Positions 39,280-47,823 are shown, numbered from the stretch's first letter. The stretch is 64,000 nucleotides of DNA from SCTD01 sp038256525 (GCA_038256525.1 JBBSKF010000001.1:1-64000); one strand, 5' to 3'. The notes: generated by a model not told the origin, from the sequence alone. Program-made: numbers and translations.

Positions 39280-42056
39280 GCCGCGCGCACCTCGGCGATG
39301 TAGCTGTCGAAAGCAGCGGTGCTGGTCCCGGCCTTGGTCGCCGTGTAGAAGTCGCGCACGATCTGCGCCTGCTGCTCGGGATTGAAGGCCGCCAGACCCT
39401 CTGCCTCGTGATCGGCGAGCCCGGTTGCCCCGCCGTAGCTGTAGCCGTCGGTCTGCTGCCCGATCAGGGCGTGGGCCATGTAGACCGGGCCGACCTGCTC
39501 GCCCTGCCAGACGTGCATCAGCTCGTGCATGAGCCAGCCCTCCTGAGTCGGGTCCGTGTCGGAGTAGCTGGCCGGGAAGTGGATGATCCGCATGGTGACC
39601 ACCCCGGTCGGGTTGCCGGTGTTGTTGGCGGCGGCCCAGGACACGAACGATCCCTCGAAGATCTGCACGTCGTCGTAGGGCAGCGTGTCCTGGAACACCG
39701 TCTCGGCCCGCGACCGCTCTCCCGCCGTGAGCCCGCGGAACACCCCGAAGATCTCGAGAACGATCGCGACCGCGCCGAACACCGCGCCGCCGAAGACCTC
39801 GAGCAGCCCGTCGAGCACCTCCTGCAGCGCGCTGCCGGCGTCTTTGAGGGCCTGCGTGATGCGCCGCTTGTCCTCGTCCCTGAGCGTGAACGCCTCCGCC
39901 AGGATGTCCTTCACCTGCGTGCCGAGCTCGCGCAGCGCCTGCATCGTCAGCGCCAGGGCGTTCTGCGGCTGGGTGACCACGGCGACCAGGAGCTGGCCGA
40001 GCGTGACGCCGGTGAGCAGGATCGCCTCCACGACCGCGACCACGGCCTCGAGCGCCTTGCCGGCGAACCACGCGACGAGGTCGGCGAGGGCGGCGCCGGC
40101 CCGTAGCAGGCCGCGCACGACCGCGGCGACTCCGGGCAGGAAGTCCTTGGCCACCCACGTGAGCAGGTAGCTGATCGAGTTCTTCAGCCTCGCCCACACC
40201 TCGCCGAGCAGATCGAGCGCGGCCTGCCCGGCCGCCTTCGCCCAGTCGATGACGTCGCGCAGCCGGCTGCCGATGTCCTCGGCGACCCGGACGACCGCCT
40301 CGAGGAAGTCCCGTCCCCGGGCAAGGGCCCAGCTCAGCGCCTCGTCGAGCGCCCGGCGGACGAAGCGGATCGCGAGCACCGCCTCACGCAGCAGCGCCTC
40401 GAAGGCGTTTGCCGCCTGGTTCGCGACCCAGTCGAGGATCTCCCCGACAGCCCGACCGGCCTGCAGGATGCCGGTGACCAGCCGGCGGAGCAGGAAGTAG
40501 GTGCCCGAAGCCGCCTGCTCCAGCAGGTCGGCCACGGCGACGCCCGCCGCGATCGCGGCCTGGACGAACCGGTAGACCGCCCGGTAGCTGAAGACCACGG
40601 CGGCCTTCACGAGCTCCCCGATCGCTGCCCCGGCCGCGACCAGAGCATCGATGGCGGCGTTGAGCGCGGACTGGGCGAGCCGAGCGACCTCCTGGACGAT
40701 GCGCAGGACGGCGTAGCCGAGGTCCACTGCCGCCTCGACGGCCCGCCGCACCGCGTCCACGCTGAACCGGACCAGCTCGGTGATCAGGTCGCCCAGCGTC
40801 CGCCCCAGCTCCAGCACGGCGCGGGCCAGCTGCCGGGCGAGGTTTGCCGCCTCCTGGGCGATCAGGCGCATCACCTCGACGAAACCGCTCGCAACGCTGA
40901 TCAGCTCCTTCACGACCTCGCGCAGCAGGTCTGCCGCGGTCTGCGCGACCTTGCGCACCACGTCAACGATCTGGTGCCCGAGCTCGACCAGGGCGCGGAC
41001 CATCCGGCGCAGCAGGCTCAGCGAGGTCTCGACCGCCGCGCGGAGCACCGTCGCGAGGTTGTGACCCAGATCGATCAGCGCCTGGCCGATGCGGCCGAGC
41101 ACCCCGCCGACCGCGTCGGCCGCCTGACGCACGATGTTGGCGAGAGTCTTGCCGATCGCGATCAGCGCCTGGACGACGTTCTTCACGATGTTCGCGGCCT
41201 GGGTGACCAGGAAGGACAGCAGCTCCCCGAGCGTCTGGCCGAGGCTGTCGATCGCCCGGAGCAGCGTCCGCAGCGCTTCGCCGACGAAGGACACCGCGTC
41301 CTGCAGGATCGAGAACATGGCCCGGCCGGCGTCGCGGACGGCCTGCACCATCTTGCGGACGAAGTCGTAGCCGTGGGCCAGTGCGGCGCCCAGGAGCTGG
41401 CCGATGCTCTGCCCGGCCGCGAGCAGCCCCTTGGCCAGGCTGGTGAGCTTGTCGACCGTCCAGCTGACCACCGAGGCGATGGCCGCGCCAAGGTCCTGGA
41501 TGGCGTCGCTCACCGCGTCGACGAGGGCGTCGATGGCCTCCTTCACCTCATCGACGATGTCGTTGATGACCTCGACGATGGCGTTGTCCTGCTCGTCGTC
41601 GGCGGGAGTGACCGGCTGGGTCTGGAGCTGTGCGCCCAAGCCGGCGATGTGCTCCCAGACCGACTCGAGGGCCGCCTTGTCCTTGCGCCCGGCCGGGGTC
41701 AGCACGAAGTCCTTCATCAGCGCCCGGGCATGCGCCGCCGGGAGCTGGCTGATGGCGTGGACGACCCACGGCTCCTGACCGGCGTCGCGGTAGCCCTTCA
41801 GCAGCATCCGGCGTTCCTGCTCGCCCCGCGTCGCGACCGACTGGAACACCTGCCGGTGCTGGTCGATGCTCGGCAAGCCGCTCGCGTAGGCGGCCGCCAG
41901 CTTGCGAGCGGTGGCGGGTGACTGGGCGAACGCCTCCTGGAAGGCCGGCCCCACCTCCGACGGTGTGGGCTCGGCGAGGGCGACCCGCTCAGCGAGCTCG
42001 GCCGCCCCGCTGCGCGAGATGTTGCCCAGCATTGCCACGAAGCGTTCTGCTGCCAT
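39276..42056 (-). CDS. 926-residue 29-aa-repeat protein with C-terminal HELMH domain
   Basis: The first gene of the operon, with GGGGGGAG just before the ATG at 42056. Residues 1-187 are a mixed N-terminal domain. Residues about 188-738 consist of tandem 29-residue amphipathic helical units, most starting with a D/E/A-L/A-G motif; starts are at about 213, 242, 271, 300, 329, 358, 387, 416, 445, 474, 503, 532, 561, 590, 619 (a 33-residue unit), 652, 681 and 710. Residues 739-926 form a C-terminal domain with HELMHVWQGE (His844, Glu845, His848) and a possible third ligand in DHEAEG. HELMHVWQ resembles the HExxH motif of DUF4157/eCIS-associated proteins. Helices are too charged on one face for normal membrane spans; a rod, lipid-binding or toxin-like role is possible. 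Confidence 0.75.
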   Translation of the reverse strand: MAAERFVAMLGNISRSGAAELAERVALAEPTPSEVGPAFQEAFAQSPATARKLAAAYASGLPSIDQHRQVFQSVATRGEQERRMLLKGYRDAGQEPWVVHAISQLPAAHARALMKDFVLTPAGRKDKAALESVWEHIAGLGAQLQTQPVTPADDEQDNAIVEVINDIVDEVKEAIDALVDAVSDAIQDLGAAIASVVSWTVDKLTSLAKGLLAAGQSIGQLLGAALAHGYDFVRKMVQAVRDAGRAMFSILQDAVSFVGEALRTLLRAIDSLGQTLGELLSFLVTQAANIVKNVVQALIAIGKTLANIVRQAADAVGGVLGRIGQALIDLGHNLATVLRAAVETSLSLLRRMVRALVELGHQIVDVVRKVAQTAADLLREVVKELISVASGFVEVMRLIAQEAANLARQLARAVLELGRTLGDLITELVRFSVDAVRRAVEAAVDLGYAVLRIVQEVARLAQSALNAAIDALVAAGAAIGELVKAAVVFSYRAVYRFVQAAIAAGVAVADLLEQAASGTYFLLRRLVTGILQAGRAVGEILDWVANQAANAFEALLREAVLAIRFVRRALDEALSWALARGRDFLEAVVRVAEDIGSRLRDVIDWAKAAGQAALDLLGEVWARLKNSISYLLTWVAKDFLPGVAAVVRGLLRAGAALADLVAWFAGKALEAVVAVVEAILLTGVTLGQLLVAVVTQPQNALALTMQALRELGTQVKDILAEAFTLRDEDKRRITQALKDAGSALQEVLDGLLEVFGGAVFGAVAIVLEIFGVFRGLTAGERSRAETVFQDTLPYDDVQIFEGSFVSWAAANNTGNPTGVVTMRIIHFPASYSDTDPTQEGWLMHELMHVWQGEQVGPVYMAHALIGQQTDGYSYGGATGLADHEAEGLAAFNPEQQAQIVRDFYTATKAGTSTAAFDSYIAEVRAA
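39843..41495 (-). repeat. Tandem 87-bp (29-codon) repeats inside the 926-residue gene
   Basis: About nineteen units, each 87 bases long apart from the first (shorter) and one of 99 bases. They are diverged at the DNA level but keep a fixed residue period. No indel breaks the period between residues 213 and 618. Confidence 0.85.
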
Positions 42057-42173
42057 GACTCCCCCCAGAGATCATCACGAATGCTGCGCGACAACAGATC
42101 ACAGTCGCTCGCGTCAGGTCAAGCAGCAGCCCTGCACAGACCGACCTGGCCCGGTGCCGTCGACCGCCGTCAG

Positions 42174-42179
42174 TACTGT
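42174..42179 (+). promoter_or_regulatory. -10 hexamer TACTGT, leaderless PfkB kinase
   Basis: TACTGT ends six bases before the ATG at 42186, with no ribosome site. Confidence 0.5.
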
Positions 42180-42185
42180 CCCCGC

Positions 42186-43151
42186 ATGCGCATCGCCGTC
42201 GCCGGTTCCATCGCCACCGACCACCTGTTCACCTTCGAGGGGCGCTTCGCCGATTCCCTGCTGGTGGCCCAGCTGAGCAACGTGTCCCTGTCGTTTCTTG
42301 CCAGCGACCTGCAGATCCGGCGCGGTGGCACGGGCGCCAACATCGCCTTCGGCATGGGGATGCTCGGTGCCCGGCCGTTGCTGGTCGGGGCGGTGGGCAG
42401 GGACGGGGCCGACTACCTGAGCTGGCTGCGGGAGCACGGTGTGGACACCGACCACGTACGCATCAGCCCGGACAAGGCCTCCGCCCGCTTCACCTGCACG
42501 ACCGACCAGGACCACGCCCAGCTCGCCACCTTCTACCCGGGGGCGATGTCGGAGGCGGCGGAGATCGACATCGGCGCCCTGGGCGAGCTCGACCTGGTCG
42601 TCGTCGCCCCGGACGATCCCGGCGCCATGCAGCGCCACTCCGCCAGCTGCCGTGAGCGGGGGGTGCCGTTCGCCGCTGACCCGTCCCAGCAGCTGTCGTT
42701 CCTGACCGGAGACGCCATCCGGGCGCTGGTCGAGGGGGCGACCTACCTGTTCAGCAACGCCTACGAGGCCGCGCTCATCCACGACAAGACCGGCTGGAGC
42801 GCCGACGACGTGCTCGGCCTGGTCGGCACCCGCATCACGACGCACGGGCCGGACGGGATCCGGATCACGCGCAGGGGCGAGGACGAGATCCTGGTCGCCG
42901 TGGCGCCGGCTCGCCGGTTGACCGACCCGACCGGCGTCGGCGATGCCTTCCGGGCCGGGTTCCTCACCGCCACCGGGTGGGGGCTGCCGCTCGAGCGCGC
43001 CGCGCAGGTGGGCGCCCTCGTGGCGACCCATGTGGTGGAGACGGTCGGCCCGCAGGACTACACCTTCACCCCGGCCGAGTTCCTCGTCCGCTTCGTCGAG
43101 GCGTACGGCGGGGACGCCGCCGCCGAGGTGGAGCCCTTGTTCGCGGCCTGA
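42186..43151 (+). CDS. PfkB-family carbohydrate/nucleoside kinase
   Basis: A 321-residue ribokinase-fold enzyme. The N-terminus MRIAVAGSIATDHLFTFEG, the substrate loop RRGGTGANIAFGMGMLG, and the C-terminal signature DPTGVGDAFRAGF with the catalytic Asp are clear. Related actinobacterial proteins are annotated as adenosine kinase or sugar kinase; the FTFEGRF insert near the start favours the adenosine-kinase-like group. ATG at 42186 follows a -10 hexamer by six bases. It faces the convergent TusA-like gene and diverges from the repeat-protein operon. Confidence 0.9.
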   Translation: MRIAVAGSIATDHLFTFEGRFADSLLVAQLSNVSLSFLASDLQIRRGGTGANIAFGMGMLGARPLLVGAVGRDGADYLSWLREHGVDTDHVRISPDKASARFTCTTDQDHAQLATFYPGAMSEAAEIDIGALGELDLVVVAPDDPGAMQRHSASCRERGVPFAADPSQQLSFLTGDAIRALVEGATYLFSNAYEAALIHDKTGWSADDVLGLVGTRITTHGPDGIRITRRGEDEILVAVAPARRLTDPTGVGDAFRAGFLTATGWGLPLERAAQVGALVATHVVETVGPQDYTFTPAEFLVRFVEAYGGDAAAEVEPLFAA

Positions 43152-43155
43152 GGAG

Positions 43156-43386
43156 TCAGACGAGGCGTCGTACGCGGTAGACCGAGCCGATCTCGCGCTC
43201 GGTCGCACCGACGTACTCCTGCCGGCGCATCCGGCACCAGGCGGGGATGTCGAGCCGGGCCGCCGGGTCGTCGCTGAGCACGTGGACCTGTTCGCCGACG
43301 GCCACCTCCAGCAGCGCCCGCGCCAACTCGATGACCGGGATCGGGCACGGCCGTCCGAGGCAGTCGATCGTCAGGACCGCGCTCAC
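43156..43386 (-). CDS. TusA/SirA-like sulfur carrier
   Basis: A 76-residue protein with the family core LTIDCLGRPCPIPVIELARAL; the Cys of the CPxP motif (CPIP) would carry a persulfide. A second conserved strand is VLSDDPAARLDIPAWC. It lies 13 bases after a cysteine desulfurase gene, which should supply the sulfur. GTG at 43386 is the start. Its acceptor is unknown, thiolation or molybdenum-cofactor work being typical. Confidence 0.88.
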   Translation of the reverse strand: MSAVLTIDCLGRPCPIPVIELARALLEVAVGEQVHVLSDDPAARLDIPAWCRMRRQEYVGATEREIGSVYRVRRLV

Positions 43387-43399
43387 AGCGCCTCCATAG

Positions 43400-44539
43400 T
43401 CACAGGGCCTCCACGCCGGCCTCGCGGCGGAGCCGGGCGACCACCGGCGGGAGCACGGCCAGGAAGCGGTCGATGTCGGCCTCGGTCGTGCCGTGGTGCA
43501 GCGAGAGCCGCACGTTGCCGTGGGTCAGCACTCCCATCGCCACCAGCACGTGGCTCGGCTCGAGCGTCGAGGCGGTGCAACTCGAGCCGCTGCTCACGGC
43601 GAAACCCTCCCGGTCGAGGGCGGTGAGCAGGGCCTCGCCGTCCACGTACAGGCAGGAGAAGGTGAGCAGGTGGGGGAGTCGGTCGACCGGATCGCCGACC
43701 ACCTCGACGTCCGGCACAGCCGCAACGATGCCGAGACGCAGCCGGTCGACGAGCGGGCGCAGCCGCGCATCCTCGCCGGCCGCCTCGGCCGCGGCTGCCT
43801 GCAATCCGACCGCCGCGGACAGGATCTGCGGCAGGCCGGGAGCCCCGGGGACACGCCCGGCCTCGCGCTCGTCGGTCGGCAGCGGCGAGCGCCAGCGGGT
43901 GCCGGTACGGATGGCAAGGACACCGACCCCGGGCGGGCCACCCCACTTGTGGGCGCTCGCGGTCAGCAGCGCCCAGCCGGTCGGGATCGGCGCCCGGCCG
44001 GCGCTCTGCGCGGCATCGACGAACAGCGGCACCTCACCGCAGCGCTCGGCGACGGCGTCCACCGGCTGGACGGTGCCGACCTCGTGGCTCGCGCTGATCA
44101 GGCAGGCCACGGCGGTGCCGGGACGCAGCGCCGCCCCGAACCCGGCCACGTCCACCCGGCCCAGCCGGTCGACGGGCGCGGCGCTGGCCTCGCCCGCGGC
44201 ATGCGCCACGGCCGACAGCACGCAGGAGTGCTCGATCGCGGAGTGCACGACGTGCCGCCCGGTGCCTGCGCGTCCGGCGAGCGTGCCCAGCACCGCGAGG
44301 TGGGCCGCCTGCGTCCCGGAGCCGGCGAAGCTGACCTCGTCCGGGCGGGCGCCGAGCACGTCGGCCACCGCCTCGCGCGCACCCTCCAGCAGCAGCCGGG
44401 CGCGGCGGGCGGCACCGTACAGCCGGGTGGGATCGGCCCAGCCGTCGTCGAGCGCGGCCAGCAGCGCAGCGCGGGCCGCCGGGGCGAGCGGCACCGCCGC
44501 CGCCGCGTCGAGGTAGCCACCGTCGGAAGGGGCGCTCAT
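43400..44539 (-). CDS. Cysteine desulfurase (class V aminotransferase fold)
   Basis: A 379-residue PLP enzyme releasing sulfur from cysteine. PLP lysine in ASAHKWGGPPGVG (around residue 197), active-site Cys in VSSGSSCTAS, and the HSAIEHSCVL His block are present. It pairs with the TusA-like gene downstream. ATG at 44539 has TACCGT six bases upstream, so the mRNA is likely leaderless. It diverges from ctaC with only 66 bases between the start codons. Confidence 0.92.
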   Translation of the reverse strand: MSAPSDGGYLDAAAAVPLAPAARAALLAALDDGWADPTRLYGAARRARLLLEGAREAVADVLGARPDEVSFAGSGTQAAHLAVLGTLAGRAGTGRHVVHSAIEHSCVLSAVAHAAGEASAAPVDRLGRVDVAGFGAALRPGTAVACLISASHEVGTVQPVDAVAERCGEVPLFVDAAQSAGRAPIPTGWALLTASAHKWGGPPGVGVLAIRTGTRWRSPLPTDEREAGRVPGAPGLPQILSAAVGLQAAAAEAAGEDARLRPLVDRLRLGIVAAVPDVEVVGDPVDRLPHLLTFSCLYVDGEALLTALDREGFAVSSGSSCTASTLEPSHVLVAMGVLTHGNVRLSLHHGTTEADIDRFLAVLPPVVARLRREAGVEAL

Positions 44540-44545
44540 GAGGTG

Positions 44546-44551
44546 ACGGTA
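44546..44551 (-). promoter_or_regulatory. -10 hexamer TACCGT, leaderless cysteine desulfurase
   Basis: TACCGT on the minus strand is six bases before the ATG at 44539. The ctaC -10 (44593-44598) lies 41 bases away on the opposite strand. Confidence 0.5.
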
Positions 44552-44592
44552 TGCGCGGCGAGCCCCGGCAGGTGCGGTGAAAGCCGCTGGGC

Positions 44593-44598
44593 TAGGCT
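44593..44598 (+). promoter_or_regulatory. -10 hexamer TAGGCT, leaderless ctaC
   Basis: TAGGCT ends seven bases before GTG 44606. It favours that start over ATG 44624. Confidence 0.5.
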
Positions 44599-44605
44599 CG
44601 CCGCC

Positions 44606-45475
44606 GTGGGATCAGGGGCCAGGATGCGTGCTGTGTCAGGGTCGATCCCGCGGACGATCCGGCTCGCCACAGTGCTGCTGCCGGTCGGCCTGCTCGCCTC
44701 CGGGTGCAGCATGCGGGAGGCCTACGAGAGCACGTTTGCGCTCGGCTTCCCGGACCCCGTCACCGAGCAGGCGGAGAGCGTCTACGAGCTGTGGTTGGGC
44801 TCGGTCGCCGCCGCCGCGGTGGTCGGGGTGTTCGTCACCTTCCTGATCCTCTACGCGATGGTGCGCTTCCGGAAGACGGGCGACACGCTCCCGCGGCAGG
44901 TCCGGTACAACCTGCCGATCGAGGTGCTCTACACCGCGGTCCCCTTCGTGATCATCGCGGTGCTCTTCTACTACACGACGGTGAGCCAGAACTTCGTCCT
45001 CGCCAAGTCGAAGGACGGGGCGGACGTCAACATCGGTGTCGTCGGCTTCCAGTGGAACTGGACCTTCCGGCACGACGACTCAGGGGTCCAGGTCACCGGT
45101 GAGACTCGAAAGCCCGCGCAGCTGGTCCTGCCGACCGACACCCGGATCCGCTTCACCGAGACCTCGCCCGACGTCATCCACTCCTTCTTCGTGCCCGCCT
45201 TCCTGTTCAAGCAGGACGTCGTCCCCGGTCGGGCCAACACCTTCGAGATCACGATCACGAAGGAGGGGACCTACATCGGGCGCTGCGCCGAGCTGTGCGG
45301 GGAGAAGCACTCGGCGATGAACTTCTCGGTCCGGGCGGTCTCCCCGCAGGCCTACGCGGACTACATCACCGAGCTCCAGTCCGACCCGGCCAACTCGATC
45401 GGGACCACCGCCGGTGACGGCTCGGTCCGCAGCGCCGAGCAGGCCAAGGAACTGATCGACGGGAGACCCTCATGA
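44606..45475 (+). CDS. ctaC: Cytochrome c oxidase subunit II (CuA)
   Basis: The 289-residue subunit II of the aa3 oxidase. It is a lipoprotein: signal helix LATVLLPVGLLASGC with Cys34 as the lipid site. Two membrane helices follow (about residues 60-85 and 110-130), then the CuA domain with VGFQWNWTF, DVIHSFFVPAF and CAELCGEKHSAMNF (the CuA ligands). GTG 44606 was chosen for its -10 position; ATG 44624 with AGGGG upstream is the alternative and gives 283 residues. Its stop overlaps ctaD (ATGA). Confidence 0.95.
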   Translation: MGSGARMRAVSGSIPRTIRLATVLLPVGLLASGCSMREAYESTFALGFPDPVTEQAESVYELWLGSVAAAAVVGVFVTFLILYAMVRFRKTGDTLPRQVRYNLPIEVLYTAVPFVIIAVLFYYTTVSQNFVLAKSKDGADVNIGVVGFQWNWTFRHDDSGVQVTGETRKPAQLVLPTDTRIRFTETSPDVIHSFFVPAFLFKQDVVPGRANTFEITITKEGTYIGRCAELCGEKHSAMNFSVRAVSPQAYADYITELQSDPANSIGTTAGDGSVRSAEQAKELIDGRPS

Positions 45476-47154
45476 CCTTGCTCGCGGAGGCCACCACCAG
45501 CCCGGTGCAGGTGCGCCGGCCGTCGCCCGGCCCGGGCTCGAAGATCACCAAGGTCCTCACCACCACCGACCACAAGACCATCGGCATGCTCTACCTGTGC
45601 ACGTCGTTCGCGTTCTTCCTGGCGGCCGGCTTCATGGCGATGCTCATCCGGGCCGAGCTGGGCCAGCCAGGGCTGCAGATCGTCAGCCCGGAGCAGTACA
45701 ACCAGCTGTTCACCATGCACGGCACGATCATGATGTTCCTGTTCGCCCCGCCGGCGGCGTACGGCTTCACGAACTACATCATGCCGTTGCAGATCGGCGC
45801 GCCGGACATGAGCTTCCCGCGCCTGAACGCCTTCTCGTACTGGCTCTACCTGTTCGGCGGGCTGACCGTCCTGGCCGGCTTTCTCGCCCCCGAGGGTGCT
45901 GCGTCGTTCGGCTGGTTCGCCTACGCACCCCTGAACGACATCATCCGCTCGCCCTCGATCGGCGCCGACCTGTGGATCGTGGGGCTCGCGGTGTCCGGGC
46001 TCGGCACCATCCTGGGGGCCGTCAACTTCATCACGACCATCATCACCCTGCGGGCTCCCGGCATGACCATGTTCCGGATGCCGATCTTCACCTGGAACAT
46101 GCTGGTCACCTCGATCCTGGTCCTGCTGGCCTTCCCGGTCCTGACCGCGGCGCTGTTCGCGCTGCTGGCCGACCGGCACCTCGGGGCGCAGGTCTACAAC
46201 CCCGACAACGGTGGGGCGATCCTGTGGCAGCACCTGTTCTGGTTCTTCGGCCATCCTGAGGTCTACATCATCGCCCTGCCCTTCTTCGGGGTGATCACCG
46301 AGATCATCCCGGTGTTCAGCCGCAAGCCGGTGTTCGGCTACAAGGGGCTGGTCTTCGCAACGCTCGGCATCGGCGCGCTGTCGCTGACCGTGTGGGCCCA
46401 CCACATGTACCCGACCGGCGCGGTATATCTACCGTTCTTCGCCTTCCTGAGCTTCCTCATCGCCGTTCCGACCGGCGTCAAGTTCTTCAACTGGATCGGC
46501 ACGATGTGGCGCGGCCAGCTCACGTTCGAGACGCCGATGCTGTTCGCGATCGGCTTTCTGATCACCTTCCTGCTCGGTGGTCTCACCGGTGTGCTGTTGG
46601 CTGCGCCGCCCATCGACTTCCACGTCAGCGACACCTACTTCGTGGTGGCCCACTTCCACTACGTCGTGTTCGGCACCGTGGTGTTCGCCTTCTTCGGCGG
46701 CGTCTACTTCTGGTTCCCCAAGCTGACCGGCCGGATGATGAACGACCGGCTCGGCAAGGTCCACTTCTGGACCCTGTTCGTGGGCTTCCACCTCACCTTC
46801 CTCGTGCAGCACTGGGTCGGGGCGGAGGGGATGCCGCGCCGCTATGCCGACTACCTGCCGAGTGACGGCTTCACCACGCTGAACATGATCTCGACGGTCG
46901 GGGCCTTCGTGCTCGGTGCCTCGACGCTGCCGTTCATCTACAACGTGGTCGTGAGCTTCCGCCGCGGCGAGCGGGCTCTCAGTGACGACCCGTGGGGCTT
47001 CGGCAACTCCCTCGAGTGGGCGACGTCCTGCCCACCGCCGCGGCACAACTTCGTGACCATGCCCCGCATCCGCTCGGAGCGGCCCGCCTTCGACCTGCAC
47101 TTCCCGCAGGTGGCCGGCAAGGCCGACTTCCATGCCTCCCCGGAAGCGAAGTGA
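45472..47154 (+). CDS. ctaD: Cytochrome c oxidase subunit I
   Basis: The 560-residue catalytic subunit with haem a, haem a3 and CuB and twelve membrane segments. Seen are FTMHGTIMMFLF (haem a His), WFFGHPEVYII (CuB His and the cross-linked Tyr), VWAHHMYPTG (CuB His pair) and VAHFHYVVFGT (haem ligands). HHMYPTG is usually HHMF/YATG. The C-terminal tail RHNFVTMPRIRSERPAFDLH is typical of actinobacterial forms. ATG overlaps the ctaC stop. Confidence 0.97.
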   Translation: MTLLAEATTSPVQVRRPSPGPGSKITKVLTTTDHKTIGMLYLCTSFAFFLAAGFMAMLIRAELGQPGLQIVSPEQYNQLFTMHGTIMMFLFAPPAAYGFTNYIMPLQIGAPDMSFPRLNAFSYWLYLFGGLTVLAGFLAPEGAASFGWFAYAPLNDIIRSPSIGADLWIVGLAVSGLGTILGAVNFITTIITLRAPGMTMFRMPIFTWNMLVTSILVLLAFPVLTAALFALLADRHLGAQVYNPDNGGAILWQHLFWFFGHPEVYIIALPFFGVITEIIPVFSRKPVFGYKGLVFATLGIGALSLTVWAHHMYPTGAVYLPFFAFLSFLIAVPTGVKFFNWIGTMWRGQLTFETPMLFAIGFLITFLLGGLTGVLLAAPPIDFHVSDTYFVVAHFHYVVFGTVVFAFFGGVYFWFPKLTGRMMNDRLGKVHFWTLFVGFHLTFLVQHWVGAEGMPRRYADYLPSDGFTTLNMISTVGAFVLGASTLPFIYNVVVSFRRGERALSDDPWGFGNSLEWATSCPPPRHNFVTMPRIRSERPAFDLHFPQVAGKADFHASPEAK

Positions 47155-47158
47155 TTCG

Positions 47159-47626
47159 GTGAAGGTCGAGGGCTACCTGTTCGCCCTGCTGGCGGCATTC
47201 CTGGTGCCGGTGACGGTGATCTACTGGCTGCTGTCCAAGGATCCCACCGGTACGGCGTGCCTGATCATGTCCATCGGGCTCGCCTTCATGGTGGGCTGGT
47301 ATCTGCTGTTCACCGCGCGCCGGATGGACGCCCGCCCCGAGGACCGCCCGGATGCCGAGATCAGTGAGGGCTCCGGAGAGGTCGGCTTCTTCCCGCCGCA
47401 CTCCTGGTGGCCGATCGCCATGGCGGGGGCGTTCACTCTCACCATGCTCGGCACCATCATCGGCCCGTTCCTCGTGATGATCGGCGCGGCCACGCTGGTC
47501 GTGGCGGCCGGCGGCTTCCTGTTCGAGTACTACGTCGGCGTGAACCGGACGCAGGGGTACACCGTCGGGGCGGTGCAGGCGATGGGGGAGCAGCCGACCA
47601 GCACGCGCAAGTTCCTCGGCGAATAG
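47159..47626 (+). CDS. ctaF: Cytochrome c oxidase subunit IV, actinobacterial type
   Basis: A 155-residue membrane subunit found in the bcc-aa3 supercomplex: VKVEGYLFALLAAFLVPV begins the first of four helices, GEVGFFPPHSWWPIAMAG is the conserved loop. GTG at 47159 comes four bases after the ctaD stop; ATG 47132 (overlapping ctaD) would add nine residues. It is the last gene of the ctaCDF operon and faces qcrB. Confidence 0.92.
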   Translation: MKVEGYLFALLAAFLVPVTVIYWLLSKDPTGTACLIMSIGLAFMVGWYLLFTARRMDARPEDRPDAEISEGSGEVGFFPPHSWWPIAMAGAFTLTMLGTIIGPFLVMIGAATLVVAAGGFLFEYYVGVNRTQGYTVGAVQAMGEQPTSTRKFLGE

Positions 47627-47757
47627 CTCAGGTCGACCGCCGCTGCCGGAGTCGGGCCAAGGGGCCGGCGAGTCGGGGGCGCCGGGCCTGTGGAGGCGGC
47701 TGCGCAGCGTGGCGAGGCGGCGGGGTGGCGAGCCCCGAGCCCCGATCCCCCAACCCC

Positions 47758-47823
47758 CGCCGATCATGGAGTTGTGGCACACCCGTTGAGCGTGCCGGCC
47801 GAGCACAAGTTCCATGATCGGCG
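47758..47823. repeat. 66-bp inverted repeat between ctaF and qcrB
   Basis: Arms 47758-47778 and 47803-47823 share the CGATCATGGA core with the copy at 24642-24707, and the 24-base centre again holds TGAGCGTG. A CCCC-rich tract (about 47728-47757) lies to the left. The gap 47627-47891 between convergent genes holds nothing else that I can name. Confidence 0.85.

Noticed and set aside
38348..40197. Extension of the C25-like frame into the repeat-protein gene
   Set aside because: The real start GTG 39279 overlaps the stop of the 926-residue gene; the upstream part is the other frame of that gene.
35948..42056. Genomic island with integrase or flanking direct repeats
   Set aside because: No integrase, transposase or tRNA is present and base composition looks like the surroundings; insertion is suggested only by neighbouring core gene order.
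44624..45475. ATG 44624 as ctaC start
   Set aside because: Possible, with AGGGG upstream, but the -10 at 44593 places the mRNA start at GTG 44606; kept as the alternative.
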